Counted from the first letter of the stretch, positions 1 to 5,717 are shown. The stretch is 6,221 nt of DNA from CAZRHH01 sp964599885 (GCA_964599885.1 CAZRHH010000125.1:1-6221); one strand, 5' to 3'. Program-made: numbers and translations. Notes: generated from the letters alone by a model not told the origin.

Positions 1-514
1 GCTCGTTGATGATGCGCAGCACTTCGAGACCGGCGATCTTGCCCGCGTCCTTCGTCGCTTGCCGCTGCTGGTCGTTGAAGTACGCGGGCACCGTGATGAC
101 GGCCTCGGTGACCGTCTCGCCGAGGTACGACTCCGCATCGGCCTTCAGCTTCTGCAGGATCATCGCGGAGACTTCGGCCGGCGAGTAGCCGCGGCCGCCC
201 ATCGCCACCTGCGCGTCGCCATTGGAGGCGCGCTCGATTTTGTAGCCGAGCAGCGAGATATCGCGCTGCACTTCCGCGTCCTCGAACTTGCGGCCCATCA
301 GCCGCTTCACGGAGTACACCGTGTTGTCGGGGTTCGTCACCGCCTGCCGCTTGGCGACGGTGCCGACGAGCCGGTCGCCCGTTTTGCTGACGGCCACCAC
401 CGACGGCGTGATCCGCGCGCCCTCGGCGTTGGCGATGACGACCGGGTCGCCACCCTCCATGACGGCGACAACGCTGTTCGTGGTTCCGAGGTCAATGCCA
501 ATTACTTTTGCCAT
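1..514 (-). CDS. dnaK: Molecular chaperone DnaK (Hsp70), N-terminal part, cut by window edge
   Basis: Cytoplasmic ATP-dependent chaperone that binds unfolded polypeptides and cycles with GrpE and DnaJ. Only the first 171 codons are present; the gene continues beyond base 1. The translation opens MAKVIGIDLGTTNSVVAV, the classic Hsp70 phosphate-1 loop (GIDLGTTNS). It continues through TPSVVAV, NPDNTVYSVKRLMGRKF and VTVPAYFNDQQRQATKDAG, and ends at IINE, just before the expected EPTAAALAYG phosphate-2 region; all of this is nucleotide-binding domain. The ATG at 514-512 is supported by AAGGAG at 531-526, 11 nt upstream, a slightly long spacing. It is the third gene of the hrcA-grpE-dnaK operon, 75 nt after grpE, and has no obvious promoter of its own. 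Regulation is expected through CIRCE/HrcA at the operon head. Identity is secure. Confidence 0.97.
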   Translation of the reverse strand, partial: MAKVIGIDLGTTNSVVAVMEGGDPVVIANAEGARITPSVVAVSKTGDRLVGTVAKRQAVTNPDNTVYSVKRLMGRKFEDAEVQRDISLLGYKIERASNGDAQVAMGGRGYSPAEVSAMILQKLKADAESYLGETVTEAVITVPAYFNDQQRQATKDAGKIAGLEVLRIINE

Positions 515-551
515 TTTTCGTATCGCTCCTTCTCTATGTGCGTCTGCTTGA

Positions 552-570
552 TCGCGCGTGTTGCGCGCGA
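552..570 (-). other. Hairpin in the grpE-dnaK gap
   Basis: A perfect 7-bp inverted repeat of CG alternation (TCGCGCG / CGCGCGA, 552-558 and 564-570) encloses a 5-nt loop. It lies 20 nt after the grpE stop and about 38 nt before the dnaK start. No T-run follows on the minus strand, so it is more likely an RNA-stability or processing element than a terminator. In such a GC-rich gap it could also be chance. Confidence 0.4.
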
Positions 571-589
571 GTGTGCGCTTCCGTTGCGG

Positions 590-1108
590 CTACTGCGGCT
601 GCCCCTGTCCCACTACGACCTTCGCCGGGCGGACGAGGCGGTCACCGAGCTTGTAGCCTTTCTCTGTTACCGCCATCACCTTGTTCTCGTCGCCGGGCAC
701 ATGCGCGACGGCCTCGTGCAGCTCAGGGTCGAAGATCTCGCCTTCGGCCGCGATTTCCTCCGCGCCCGCCATCTCGATCAGCTGCGCGAACTTGCGATGG
801 ATCAGGCGGATACCGTCGACCCACGTCGCTTCTGCCAGTTCGGGATCGACGTTCGAGAGCGCGCGATCCAAATCATCGAACAGCGGCAGCACGTTGATAA
901 CGAGCGCCCGGTTGGCGAAGCGCGCCGACTCCGAGCGATCTTCCTCGACGCGCCGCTTGAAGTTCTGATAGTCCGCCGCCGCGCGCTGCCAGCTCTGCAT
1001 GAAGCCCTGCGCCTTCTCGCGCTCTTCCTCGAGCCGCGCGCGCAGGCCTTCGATGCTCTCGTCCGGGGCTTCCTGTATCGTCGGCTCGTCGTCTCGTTCG
1101 GTCGTCAT
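590..1108 (-). CDS. grpE: Nucleotide exchange factor GrpE
   Basis: Cytoplasmic co-chaperone that dimerises and drives ADP release from DnaK. The 172-residue length is normal for the family. Residues 14-60 are a charged, heptad-like helix (ESIEGLRARLEEEREKAQ) running into the conserved segment AAADYQNFKRRVEED, the long GrpE coiled coil. The C-terminal beta domain carries the family signature: FDPELHEAVAHVPG near 126-139, then GYKLGDRLVRPAKVVVG near 151-167. The ATG at 1108-1106 is preceded by AAAGGAG (1122-1116) at 7 nt, a strong ribosome binding site that fixes the start. It lies between hrcA (119-nt gap) and dnaK (75-nt gap) on the same strand and should share the CIRCE-controlled transcript. 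Nothing is broken or unusual in the protein. Confidence 0.97.
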   Translation of the reverse strand: MTTERDDEPTIQEAPDESIEGLRARLEEEREKAQGFMQSWQRAAADYQNFKRRVEEDRSESARFANRALVINVLPLFDDLDRALSNVDPELAEATWVDGIRLIHRKFAQLIEMAGAEEIAAEGEIFDPELHEAVAHVPGDENKVMAVTEKGYKLGDRLVRPAKVVVGQGQPQ

Positions 1109-1149
1109 CTCGATGCTCCTTTGGATCTATCTCGGTCTGCGGCGCTCGG

Positions 1150-1176
1150 GTGACACGGGCTGAAAGCCCGTGCCAC
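1150..1176 (-). repeat. Intercistronic palindrome between hrcA and grpE
   Basis: The perfect arms CACGGGCT (1154-1161) and AGCCCGTG (1165-1172) enclose a 3-nt GAA loop. The stem continues outward with GTG/CAC after a single A-C mismatch (1150-1152 and 1174-1176). It sits in the 119-nt hrcA-grpE gap, transcribed from the minus strand. There is no T-run, so it is not a convincing intrinsic terminator. Two readings fit: a transcript-processing or stabilising stem, or a member of a dispersed REP-like palindrome family. The second is suggested by the compact, near-perfect form. Only one copy is present in this window. Confidence 0.55.
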
Positions 1177-1227
1177 AAGTCACTACTGATCACCCAAGCT
1201 CACTGCAACTCACCACCGACCATGGCG

Positions 1228-2283
1228 TTACGGCTTCTCGGCGCGCTGCTGCTCGGCGTCTTCGCCGTCGCCGTAGTGCGTTTCGAGCATCTCGCTCATC
1301 AGGCCGGCGATGAAGCGTACGGTCGAGATCGTCTCCGAATAATGCATGCGCGTGGGGCCGACGACGGCCATCGCGCCGGTGATGCCGCCCGGCGTGCCGT
1401 ACGGGCTGACCACGATGCTGTAGTCGCGCATCACGTCCTCCTCGTTTTCGGCGCCGATCATCACCGTAACGCCGTCGGCCGAAATTTCACGGAACGGGAT
1501 GAGCTTCGTCAGGTTGCGTTGTTCGAGCACTTCCAGCAGGTTCAGCATCTTGTCGCTGGTGCCAAACTCCGGCTTCTGCAGCACGTTGCGGACGCCTTCG
1601 AGGTACGCCTCGTCGTAGCCGCCGCTATCGGACGCCGCCATGATCTCGCGTACGGCGTTGGCGACGTGCCATTCGAGCTGCGTTAGCTGCGCCTCCGATC
1701 GCGCGATCTCGCCCGCCGAGCGGCCGCCGAACGCGTCGTTCAGGTGGTTGGCGATCGATGTCAGCCGATCCTGCTCCACCGCCTCCGGGAAGATCAGCAC
1801 CTGCTGCTTGATCCGCGCTTGCTGGAGCACCAGCACGAGCAGTGCCGCCGTGTCCTGGATCCCGACCAGCTCCAGCCGCCGCAGCCGCGACTCCGGCGTC
1901 CGCGGCAGCGTCACCACCGCCGCGTTCTCGACCGCCCGCGCCAGCACCGCCGCAGACAGGTGGATCCACTCGTCTTCTTCGCGCCCGGCCTGGTGGAACT
2001 GGTGCCGGATGGTCTGCTTCGTCTCCCACGGCAGGTCGCGCTCCTGCATCAGCGCTTCGACGTAGTAGCGATAGCCCTGGTCGGATGGCACGCGCCCGGC
2101 GGATGTGTGAGGGTGGCTGATGTAGCCCTCTTCTTCGAGGCGCGCCATCTCGTTGCGGATCGTGGCGGACGAGAACGGCAGCTCGTGCTTGCGCACCATC
2201 GCGTCTGAGCCGACGGGCGTAGCCGTATCGACGTACTCGCTGATAATCAGGCTGAGGAGCCGTGCGCGGCGTTCTGTGAGCAT
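1228..2283 (-). CDS. hrcA: Heat-inducible transcription repressor HrcA
   Basis: Cytoplasmic repressor of class I heat-shock genes that binds CIRCE and is kept active by GroE in the characterised systems. The 351-residue length is typical. The N-terminal winged helix (about 1-75) shows LLSLIISEYVDTATPVGS, SSATIRNEMARLEEEGYI and HPHTSAGRVPSDQGYRYYV, all diagnostic for HrcA. The central GAF-like/dimerisation region follows, and the C-terminus carries VVGPTRMHYSETISTVRFI (about 307-325). The ATG at 2283-2281 is 13 nt from the CIRCE repeat. Those 13 bases (TCAGATACAAAAT on the minus strand) contain no Shine-Dalgarno. Translation may therefore be weak, use a short or structured leader, or depend on the AT-rich context. 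First gene of the operon; the product is expected to repress its own promoter. Confidence 0.97.
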   Translation of the reverse strand: MLTERRARLLSLIISEYVDTATPVGSDAMVRKHELPFSSATIRNEMARLEEEGYISHPHTSAGRVPSDQGYRYYVEALMQERDLPWETKQTIRHQFHQAGREEDEWIHLSAAVLARAVENAAVVTLPRTPESRLRRLELVGIQDTAALLVLVLQQARIKQQVLIFPEAVEQDRLTSIANHLNDAFGGRSAGEIARSEAQLTQLEWHVANAVREIMAASDSGGYDEAYLEGVRNVLQKPEFGTSDKMLNLLEVLEQRNLTKLIPFREISADGVTVMIGAENEEDVMRDYSIVVSPYGTPGGITGAMAVVGPTRMHYSETISTVRFIAGLMSEMLETHYGDGEDAEQQRAEKP

Positions 2284-2296
2284 ATTTTGTATCTGA

Positions 2297-2323
2297 TTAG
2301 CACTCTCGACGGGAGAGTGCTAA
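2297..2323 (-). promoter_or_regulatory. CIRCE operator (HrcA binding site)
   Basis: Perfect match to the CIRCE consensus: TTAGCACTC (2297-2305), a spacer of exactly 9 nt, then GAGTGCTAA (2315-2323). Two further spacer bases on each side (TC/GA) extend the pairing. It begins about 2 nt downstream of the transcription start predicted from the promoter at 2332-2360 and ends 13 nt before the hrcA ATG. HrcA bound here would block the start region, and the transcribed palindrome would form a hairpin at the 5' end of the mRNA. Confidence 0.97.
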
Positions 2324-2331
2324 GTCGTGGA

Positions 2332-2360
2332 AGTGTACCAATCGGCGGGCAGCGCGGCAA
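2332..2360 (-). promoter_or_regulatory. Sigma-70 type promoter of the hrcA-grpE-dnaK operon
   Basis: On the minus strand, TTGCCG (2360-2355) and TACACT (2337-2332) are separated by exactly 17 nt. Each matches the consensus at 4 of 6 positions. The predicted start near 2325 falls immediately upstream of CIRCE, the usual arrangement for CIRCE-controlled heat-shock operons. That placement is the best support for the call. Confidence 0.7.
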
Positions 2361-2397
2361 GCGTCCGTCGGAAATTTTGGACGACGCAAAGCGACAA

Positions 2398-2421
2398 GGA
2401 GGGGACACTTGTCCGCCCTCC
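2398..2421 (-). terminator. Candidate terminator hairpin after the metzincin gene
   Basis: GGAGGG (2398-2403) pairs with CCCTCC (2416-2421). An inner GAC/GTC pairing closes an ACTT loop, leaving a 2-nt bulge. It lies 26 nt downstream of the protease stop codon and upstream of the hrcA promoter on the same strand, so a terminator would insulate the heat-shock operon. The downstream minus-strand sequence is only weakly T-rich (TTGTCGCTTTG), so efficiency is uncertain. Confidence 0.45.
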
Positions 2422-2446
2422 GCAGTGAACAAAACCAGCCGCTCCC

Positions 2447-3805
2447 CTAGTTCGGGAAATGGATTCCGGGAGAGCTCGTGACAACGCCGGAGTGCACACC
2501 GTTGACGCCCAGAGCCTGTACTTTCACACGGAAACAGCCGGGGCCGACGAAGTTATAGGCGTACGCGTCATCCGTCTGGTTCTTAGGGGGCAACAGAATG
2601 TTGCTGCCAACCTGAGTCCAGGTGCCGCTCGAACACGTGGTTCTCTTCTGCACGATGACACCGAAACCAATTTCGTTGGTGGCGTTGTCCTTGAACCCGT
2701 AGAGGTCGCACGGGACGGAACAGACGCGCACATTGCTTGGGTTGGCCGGCGGCACTGCGGTGGTGAACCTGCACACGGGTGGGCTAGCCGCCGCGGTACC
2801 GCCATACGCATTGCGCTGTTTGATGTTGAAGCAGTACTCGGTGCCGGAAGACAAGCCGGTCCAAGTGTGCGATTGCGCATCGCGTGGCGCGATCTGCGTC
2901 GCGTTGTCGGAAGTGCGGGTAACGATCTGATCCTTCTCATTGAAGGAGTAGTCCGTCCACGCGAGCGAAATAGAAGTCGTCGTAGCGCCAGTCGTTCGGA
3001 AGTTCGGCGCTTGAGGCGGGTTACCAGTGACAGGAATGCCCTGCGGGATCCGCTGGTAAAGGCTCAAGAGATTGGTCTGGTCGAACCCCGGGATCGGATC
3101 GAGATTCGCGAAACATGCCATCACGGAAGTTGTACCATGGTTGTCGTTGGTACAGCCGTTGGCCGTGGTGTACAGATCCGCCAATCCGGCTGCGTGCCCC
3201 AACTCGTGTGTAAGCCCAGGCACCGAATGGTAGTTCGTCTCACCCGGCAAAGTGTGCTCGCTGAGCTGAATGCGGGCGCGCACGAGAGGGTACATTCCGG
3301 CGCCGATACTTTCTGGTCCCCAATCGTTTGCCCGAGGCGGGTCTCCCCCTGGGTTCGTGTCGGTGTTCACAGGGAAGAAGTTGCCCGTCGTGAGGGCATC
3401 GTTGTGGAACACGGACACCACGCCATTCTGCAGGGGCATTCCTTGGGCGTCGCACGCGACGGTGTCGTTCGTGACGTAGGAGAACTTCACTTTACCACTT
3501 TTGCCGATCGTGACGGTTACGCCGTCCTCCACGCTGGCAAACTTTGCGGTCGCAAGTGCGGGATCGGAGGCCGCTGCCTTCGACTGGGCAAGCTTTTCAG
3601 TACTGAATCGCTCGGAGAGACTGGTCTGGCAGGGGGCTTCGCCGGAGAGGGGTGCGTCCGACGTCGCGATTGGTGTTGGTTCGGCGGGGGAATCCGTCGA
3701 CTCCTGTGCCCCAGCGTCGACGCTGGCGTACCAGATTAACGCGGAACCAACGAGTATAATCAGTGCGAGGTGCCACGGTCGTCTCGATAATATTTGAGCC
3801 GTCAT
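2447..3805 (-). CDS. Secreted metzincin-type zinc metalloprotease with two FN3-like domains
   Basis: Predicted exported endopeptidase of 452 residues. Residues 1-33 form a signal peptide: basic start (SRRPWH), hydrophobic core LALIILVGSALIWYA and a likely cut after AGA. A low-complexity Ser/Pro/Thr/Ala stretch and a possible pro-region follow to about 105. The catalytic domain (about 105-255) carries HELGHAAGLAD at 200-210, which fits HExxHxxGxxD. The zinc ligands would be His200, His204 and Asp210, with Glu201 as general base. SVMACF places a Met-turn at Met229. An Asp third ligand recalls snapalysin rather than the His of matrixins. Residues 264-349 form one FN3 domain (SISLAWTDY, GLSSGTEYCFNIKQRNAYG); 352-452 look like a second, divergent one. 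The ATG has AAGGAAGGA at 3820-3812, 6 nt upstream. It is divergent from the LPPTG-protein gene, and I found no convincing promoter. The substrate is unknown. Confidence 0.88.
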   Translation of the reverse strand: MTAQILSRRPWHLALIILVGSALIWYASVDAGAQESTDSPAEPTPIATSDAPLSGEAPCQTSLSERFSTEKLAQSKAAASDPALATAKFASVEDGVTVTIGKSGKVKFSYVTNDTVACDAQGMPLQNGVVSVFHNDALTTGNFFPVNTDTNPGGDPPRANDWGPESIGAGMYPLVRARIQLSEHTLPGETNYHSVPGLTHELGHAAGLADLYTTANGCTNDNHGTTSVMACFANLDPIPGFDQTNLLSLYQRIPQGIPVTGNPPQAPNFRTTGATTTSISLAWTDYSFNEKDQIVTRTSDNATQIAPRDAQSHTWTGLSSGTEYCFNIKQRNAYGGTAAASPPVCRFTTAVPPANPSNVRVCSVPCDLYGFKDNATNEIGFGVIVQKRTTCSSGTWTQVGSNILLPPKNQTDDAYAYNFVGPGCFRVKVQALGVNGVHSGVVTSSPGIHFPN

Positions 3806-3881
3806 AAGGAATCCTTCCTTCGTTAAGGCGGGGACAGGTGGAGGGTGCTTAGGAGTGGCGTTTGCGAACTCCCTTCTGCAA

Positions 3882-3910
3882 TTGACTTGACCGGTGGGTA
3901 GGTCGATTAC
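3882..3910 (+). promoter_or_regulatory. Possible promoter for the LPPTG-protein gene
   Basis: TTGACT (3882-3887, 5 of 6 consensus) lies 17 nt upstream of GATTAC (3905-3910, only 3 of 6). The predicted start near 3917 precedes the Shine-Dalgarno at 3941 by about 24 nt. The -10 is poor, so this is tentative; an activator would be a natural reason for a weak -10. Confidence 0.35.
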
Positions 3911-3928
3911 TGAGACACCGACCGGTCG
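3889..3928. promoter_or_regulatory. Paired ACCGGT sites in the divergent intergenic region
   Basis: The palindromic core ACCGGT occurs twice, at 3890-3895 and 3921-3926, exactly 31 bp apart (about three helical turns). Both copies extend leftward as GACCGGT. The right-hand copy is a perfect 10-bp palindrome, CGACCGGTCG (3919-3928). They lie between two divergent genes for secreted proteins, and the right copy sits near the predicted start of the plus-strand gene. This is a plausible operator for one dimeric regulator pair, but short GC-rich palindromes also arise by chance. Confidence 0.35.
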
Positions 3929-3940
3929 TTGTCAATGGTT

Positions 3941-3946
3941 AGGAGG
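3941..3946 (+). promoter_or_regulatory. Ribosome binding site that fixes a TTG start
   Basis: AGGAGG, a full Shine-Dalgarno, lies 6 nt before the TTG at 3953. It lies inside, not upstream of, the longer reading frame that could begin at TTG 3929 or ATG 3935. Neither of those has a purine-rich site before it. This decides the start of the downstream gene. Confidence 0.75.
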
Positions 3947-3952
3947 GTCGTT

Positions 3953-4579
3953 TTGCGAGTTTTCGTTTCCTCTACCGTTCTTGCGCTGTTACTCTTCGCA
4001 CCCGTAGTTCAGTTCGCGTCCGCTGGCGAACCTTCCGCCACGACCTCGACGCCCAGCCCAACTGAGACACAAACGCCTCTCGTTGCGCCAACGTTCGTCG
4101 ACTTGCGAATCGACTTACAGGGCGCGCGTGTCGCCTGGAGCGTGGTGCCCGGTGCGGCGAGCTACCGGCTTACTGGCGAATTCACCGCTGTCGAGGTCAA
4201 TGCGTCGAATCCGTGCTTGCCGACTCAGGACGGCACAAACGAAAGCCGCACGATTACTCTTGATGAGACGTTGCCCACCGCCTCGTCTTTCTTCGATCTC
4301 CCTTTGCCCGTCCTGCCCCCGCAGGATGAATGGCTCGTCTCCGCGACCTCTATGGAGATACAAGCCCTCGATGTTGCCGGTGGGGTCGTGGGAACCTCGC
4401 GTGGGCTTTTCGTTAGTGAGGGCTGCCGAGAAGCAAGACCGAGCCCTGTGATTCAGCTACCCCCGACGGGTCTCGCGCCCACCAGCGGCGACGAGGGTTC
4501 GCGTTACGCGTGGGCAGCCACGGCTCTCGGCGGGACGCTGTTCCTGCTCGCCTACGCCGCCCGCCGCATCCGCCAGTAG
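3953..4579 (+). CDS. Secreted protein with FN3-like domain and LPPTG cell-wall sorting signal
   Basis: Predicted surface-anchored protein of 208 residues, with no named family recognised. The TTG start is chosen for the AGGAGG 6 nt upstream. Residues 1-24 form a signal peptide (MRVFVSSTVLALLLFAPVVQFASA, likely cut before GE). A Thr/Ser/Pro linker follows at 25-46. Residues 47-158 look like a beta-sandwich domain: RVAWSVVPGAASYRLTGE resembles the first FN3 strands, and Cys88 and Cys158 could form a disulfide. The C-terminus is a textbook sorting signal: LPPTG at 169-173, a hydrophobic span at about 184-202 and the basic tail ARRIRQ. A sortase would cut between Thr and Gly and attach the protein to the envelope. 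No sortase gene is in this window. It is transcribed away from the FN3-bearing metzincin, hinting at a shared surface role. A simple membrane-anchored protein is the alternative. Confidence 0.8.
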   Translation: MRVFVSSTVLALLLFAPVVQFASAGEPSATTSTPSPTETQTPLVAPTFVDLRIDLQGARVAWSVVPGAASYRLTGEFTAVEVNASNPCLPTQDGTNESRTITLDETLPTASSFFDLPLPVLPPQDEWLVSATSMEIQALDVAGGVVGTSRGLFVSEGCREARPSPVIQLPPTGLAPTSGDEGSRYAWAATALGGTLFLLAYAARRIRQ

Positions 4580-4590
4580 CCACACGACAG

Positions 4591-4616
4591 AAGGGCGGAC
4601 TCGCGAGTCCGCCCTT
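4591..4616. terminator. Perfect 26-bp palindrome, likely bidirectional terminator
   Basis: Two 13-nt arms, AAGGGCGGACTCG (4591-4603) and CGAGTCCGCCCTT (4604-4616), are exact reverse complements with no spacer. The RNA would fold as an 11-bp stem with a CGCG tetraloop from either strand. It lies between convergent genes, 11 nt after the LPPTG-protein stop and 28 nt after the lipoprotein stop, exactly where a shared terminator is expected. The T-run is only two bases on each side. The perfect symmetry would also fit a member of a dispersed palindrome family. Confidence 0.65.
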
Positions 4617-4644
4617 GACCATTCGTACCAGAGCCGCTCGGAAC

Positions 4645-5463
4645 CTACTCGATCGTGAACTCCGTCGCCATCCCCTTGAAGGCGTGCGGCGTGCCTTCCG
4701 GGTCATCGGTGTCCGGGAAGAAGCAGACGAGGGCGTAGCGGCCGGCGGCCACGTCGTCGACCAGCACCATGTTGTACTCGTCGCCGGTGTCGTTCATTTC
4801 GATGCGGCCGAGGAAACCGATGCCCGCTGGCTCTTCCTCGTCGGACTCCAGCGCTTCTTCGAGCACGACGCCTTCCGCCAGCGAGACGAGCACCACCTCG
4901 TGCGGCTGCTGGCCGACGTTCTCGACGGCGAACGCCACCTTGCCGGTTTCAATCTCCGCTTCATCGAAGACGAACGAGAACTCCTGCACCGCCAGATCGA
5001 CCGTCTTATAATCGTCCGGCACGTCGGGGCTGACGGAGTAGCCGTCGTAACCGTCGATCTTCCACTCCTCGCCCTCCTTGATCAGGCTGAACGTGCTGCC
5101 TTCGATGACGTTGTCCGTCTCCACGGTGACGTCCGTTGTGGCCGTGTCGCCCTCGACCTCGGTGTTGTCGATGTCGCGGAACTCGAGGCTGAACTCGTCG
5201 GCAGAGGCGACGAGCTCCGCGCGGGCCTCCTCGGCCGAAGGGCCTTCTCCGGGAGGGCCGCCACCGAACAGCTCCAGGATGCCCTTATCGGTGAAGATGT
5301 CGGCGAACGCCTGCGCGTCGCCGGCGCTGAACGCCTCCACCGCGGTCTGGATCGTCGATTCGACGTCGTCGGCGTCGCCGCCGCCTTCGTCATCGCTGCA
5401 GGCGATGGCCAGCACCGCGACCGCCGCCGTGACTGCCAACGTGGCTACCCTCCACATTTGCAT
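4645..5463 (-). CDS. Lipoprotein joining an NTF2-like and a cupredoxin-like domain
   Basis: Predicted envelope lipoprotein of 272 residues. The N-terminus (MQMWRVATLAVTAAVAVLAIAC) is a lipoprotein signal with the lipid-modified cysteine at Cys22, followed by an acidic Gly/Asp/Glu linker. Residues 32-140 resemble NTF2/SnoaL-like folds (TIQTAVEAFSAGDAQAFADIF; late strand EGEEWKIDGY). Residues 155-272 look like a cupredoxin: VAFAVENVGQQPHEVVLV, then GRYALVCFFPD and PHAFKGMATEFTIE. Candidate type-1 copper ligands His188, Cys247, His260 and Met265 are all present and in order, which fits copper binding or electron transfer. Copper loading and a redox partner are not shown by the sequence. The ATG at 5463 is supported by AAGGAG, with 5 nt between its last G and the ATG. 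It is convergent with the LPPTG-protein gene and divergent from the zinc-ribbon gene. The protein is strongly acidic. I found no convincing promoter for it in the 254-nt upstream gap. Confidence 0.82.
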   Translation of the reverse strand: MQMWRVATLAVTAAVAVLAIACSDDEGGGDADDVESTIQTAVEAFSAGDAQAFADIFTDKGILELFGGGPPGEGPSAEEARAELVASADEFSLEFRDIDNTEVEGDTATTDVTVETDNVIEGSTFSLIKEGEEWKIDGYDGYSVSPDVPDDYKTVDLAVQEFSFVFDEAEIETGKVAFAVENVGQQPHEVVLVSLAEGVVLEEALESDEEEPAGIGFLGRIEMNDTGDEYNMVLVDDVAAGRYALVCFFPDTDDPEGTPHAFKGMATEFTIE

Positions 5464-5629
5464 TGGTTCTCCTTGTCCTTTCGCTCTCCCCGCGGACTCG
5501 GCTTGGCGAGCCGCATTCTCCGCCAGAACTGTACGCCGCGCGCCTCCTTGGGCATATCCGCCTTTCGGCGGAGGCGCCGCCGGAGCGTCGATCCGGAGCG
5601 CCCGCCGAGCGCCGACACGATCACAATGA

Positions 5630-5659
5630 TTGCAATTGTAAAATCAGCGCTGCTATACT
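5630..5659 (+). promoter_or_regulatory. Extended -10 promoter of the zinc-ribbon gene
   Basis: TTGCAA (5630-5635) and TATACT (5654-5659, 5 of 6 consensus) are separated by 18 nt, and TGC directly before the -10 makes an extended -10 motif. This is an AT-rich island in otherwise GC-rich sequence. The predicted start near 5666 gives a leader of about 50 nt containing a small GGCCC/GGGCC hairpin (5678-5693). The -35 overlaps the inverted repeats ACAAT-N7-ATTGT (5623-5639) and TGATT-N10-AATCA (5627-5646), which could be an operator. Confidence 0.6.
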
Positions 5660-5717
5660 CGCGCCACGTTGGAGGACGGCCCCGGTACGGGCCTGCGGTG
5701 GGGAGAGGTGGCTTCGG

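Noticed and set aside
59..1153. Long open frame on the plus strand opposite dnaK and grpE
   Set aside because: It is antisense to two certain genes, His/Arg/Asp-rich in a way typical of antisense frames in GC-rich DNA, and matches no family I know.
3180..3230. HExxH read as a thermolysin-type (gluzincin) protease
   Set aside because: The extended HExxHxxGxxD and downstream SVM Met-turn define a metzincin, and no thermolysin-style downstream glutamate motif is seen.
2459..3739. Long plus-strand frame opposite the metzincin gene
   Set aside because: Antisense to a protein with a clear signal peptide, catalytic motif and FN3 domains; Arg/Val/Gly-rich with no recognisable domain.
3929..3952. 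N-terminal extension of the LPPTG protein from TTG 3929 or ATG 3935
   Set aside because: No ribosome binding site upstream; the AGGAGG lies inside the extension and serves TTG 3953.
5445..5555. 36-codon minus-strand frame (MPKEARGVQFWRR...) overlapping the lipoprotein start
   Set aside because: No good ribosome binding site or promoter, and a basic composition as expected of untranslated GC-rich DNA. A leader peptide is possible but unsupported.
5557..5572. 6-bp hairpin TCCGCC-TTTC-GGCGGA in the gap upstream of the lipoprotein gene
   Set aside because: Short and not next to a gene end; easily explained by chance in sequence this GC-rich.
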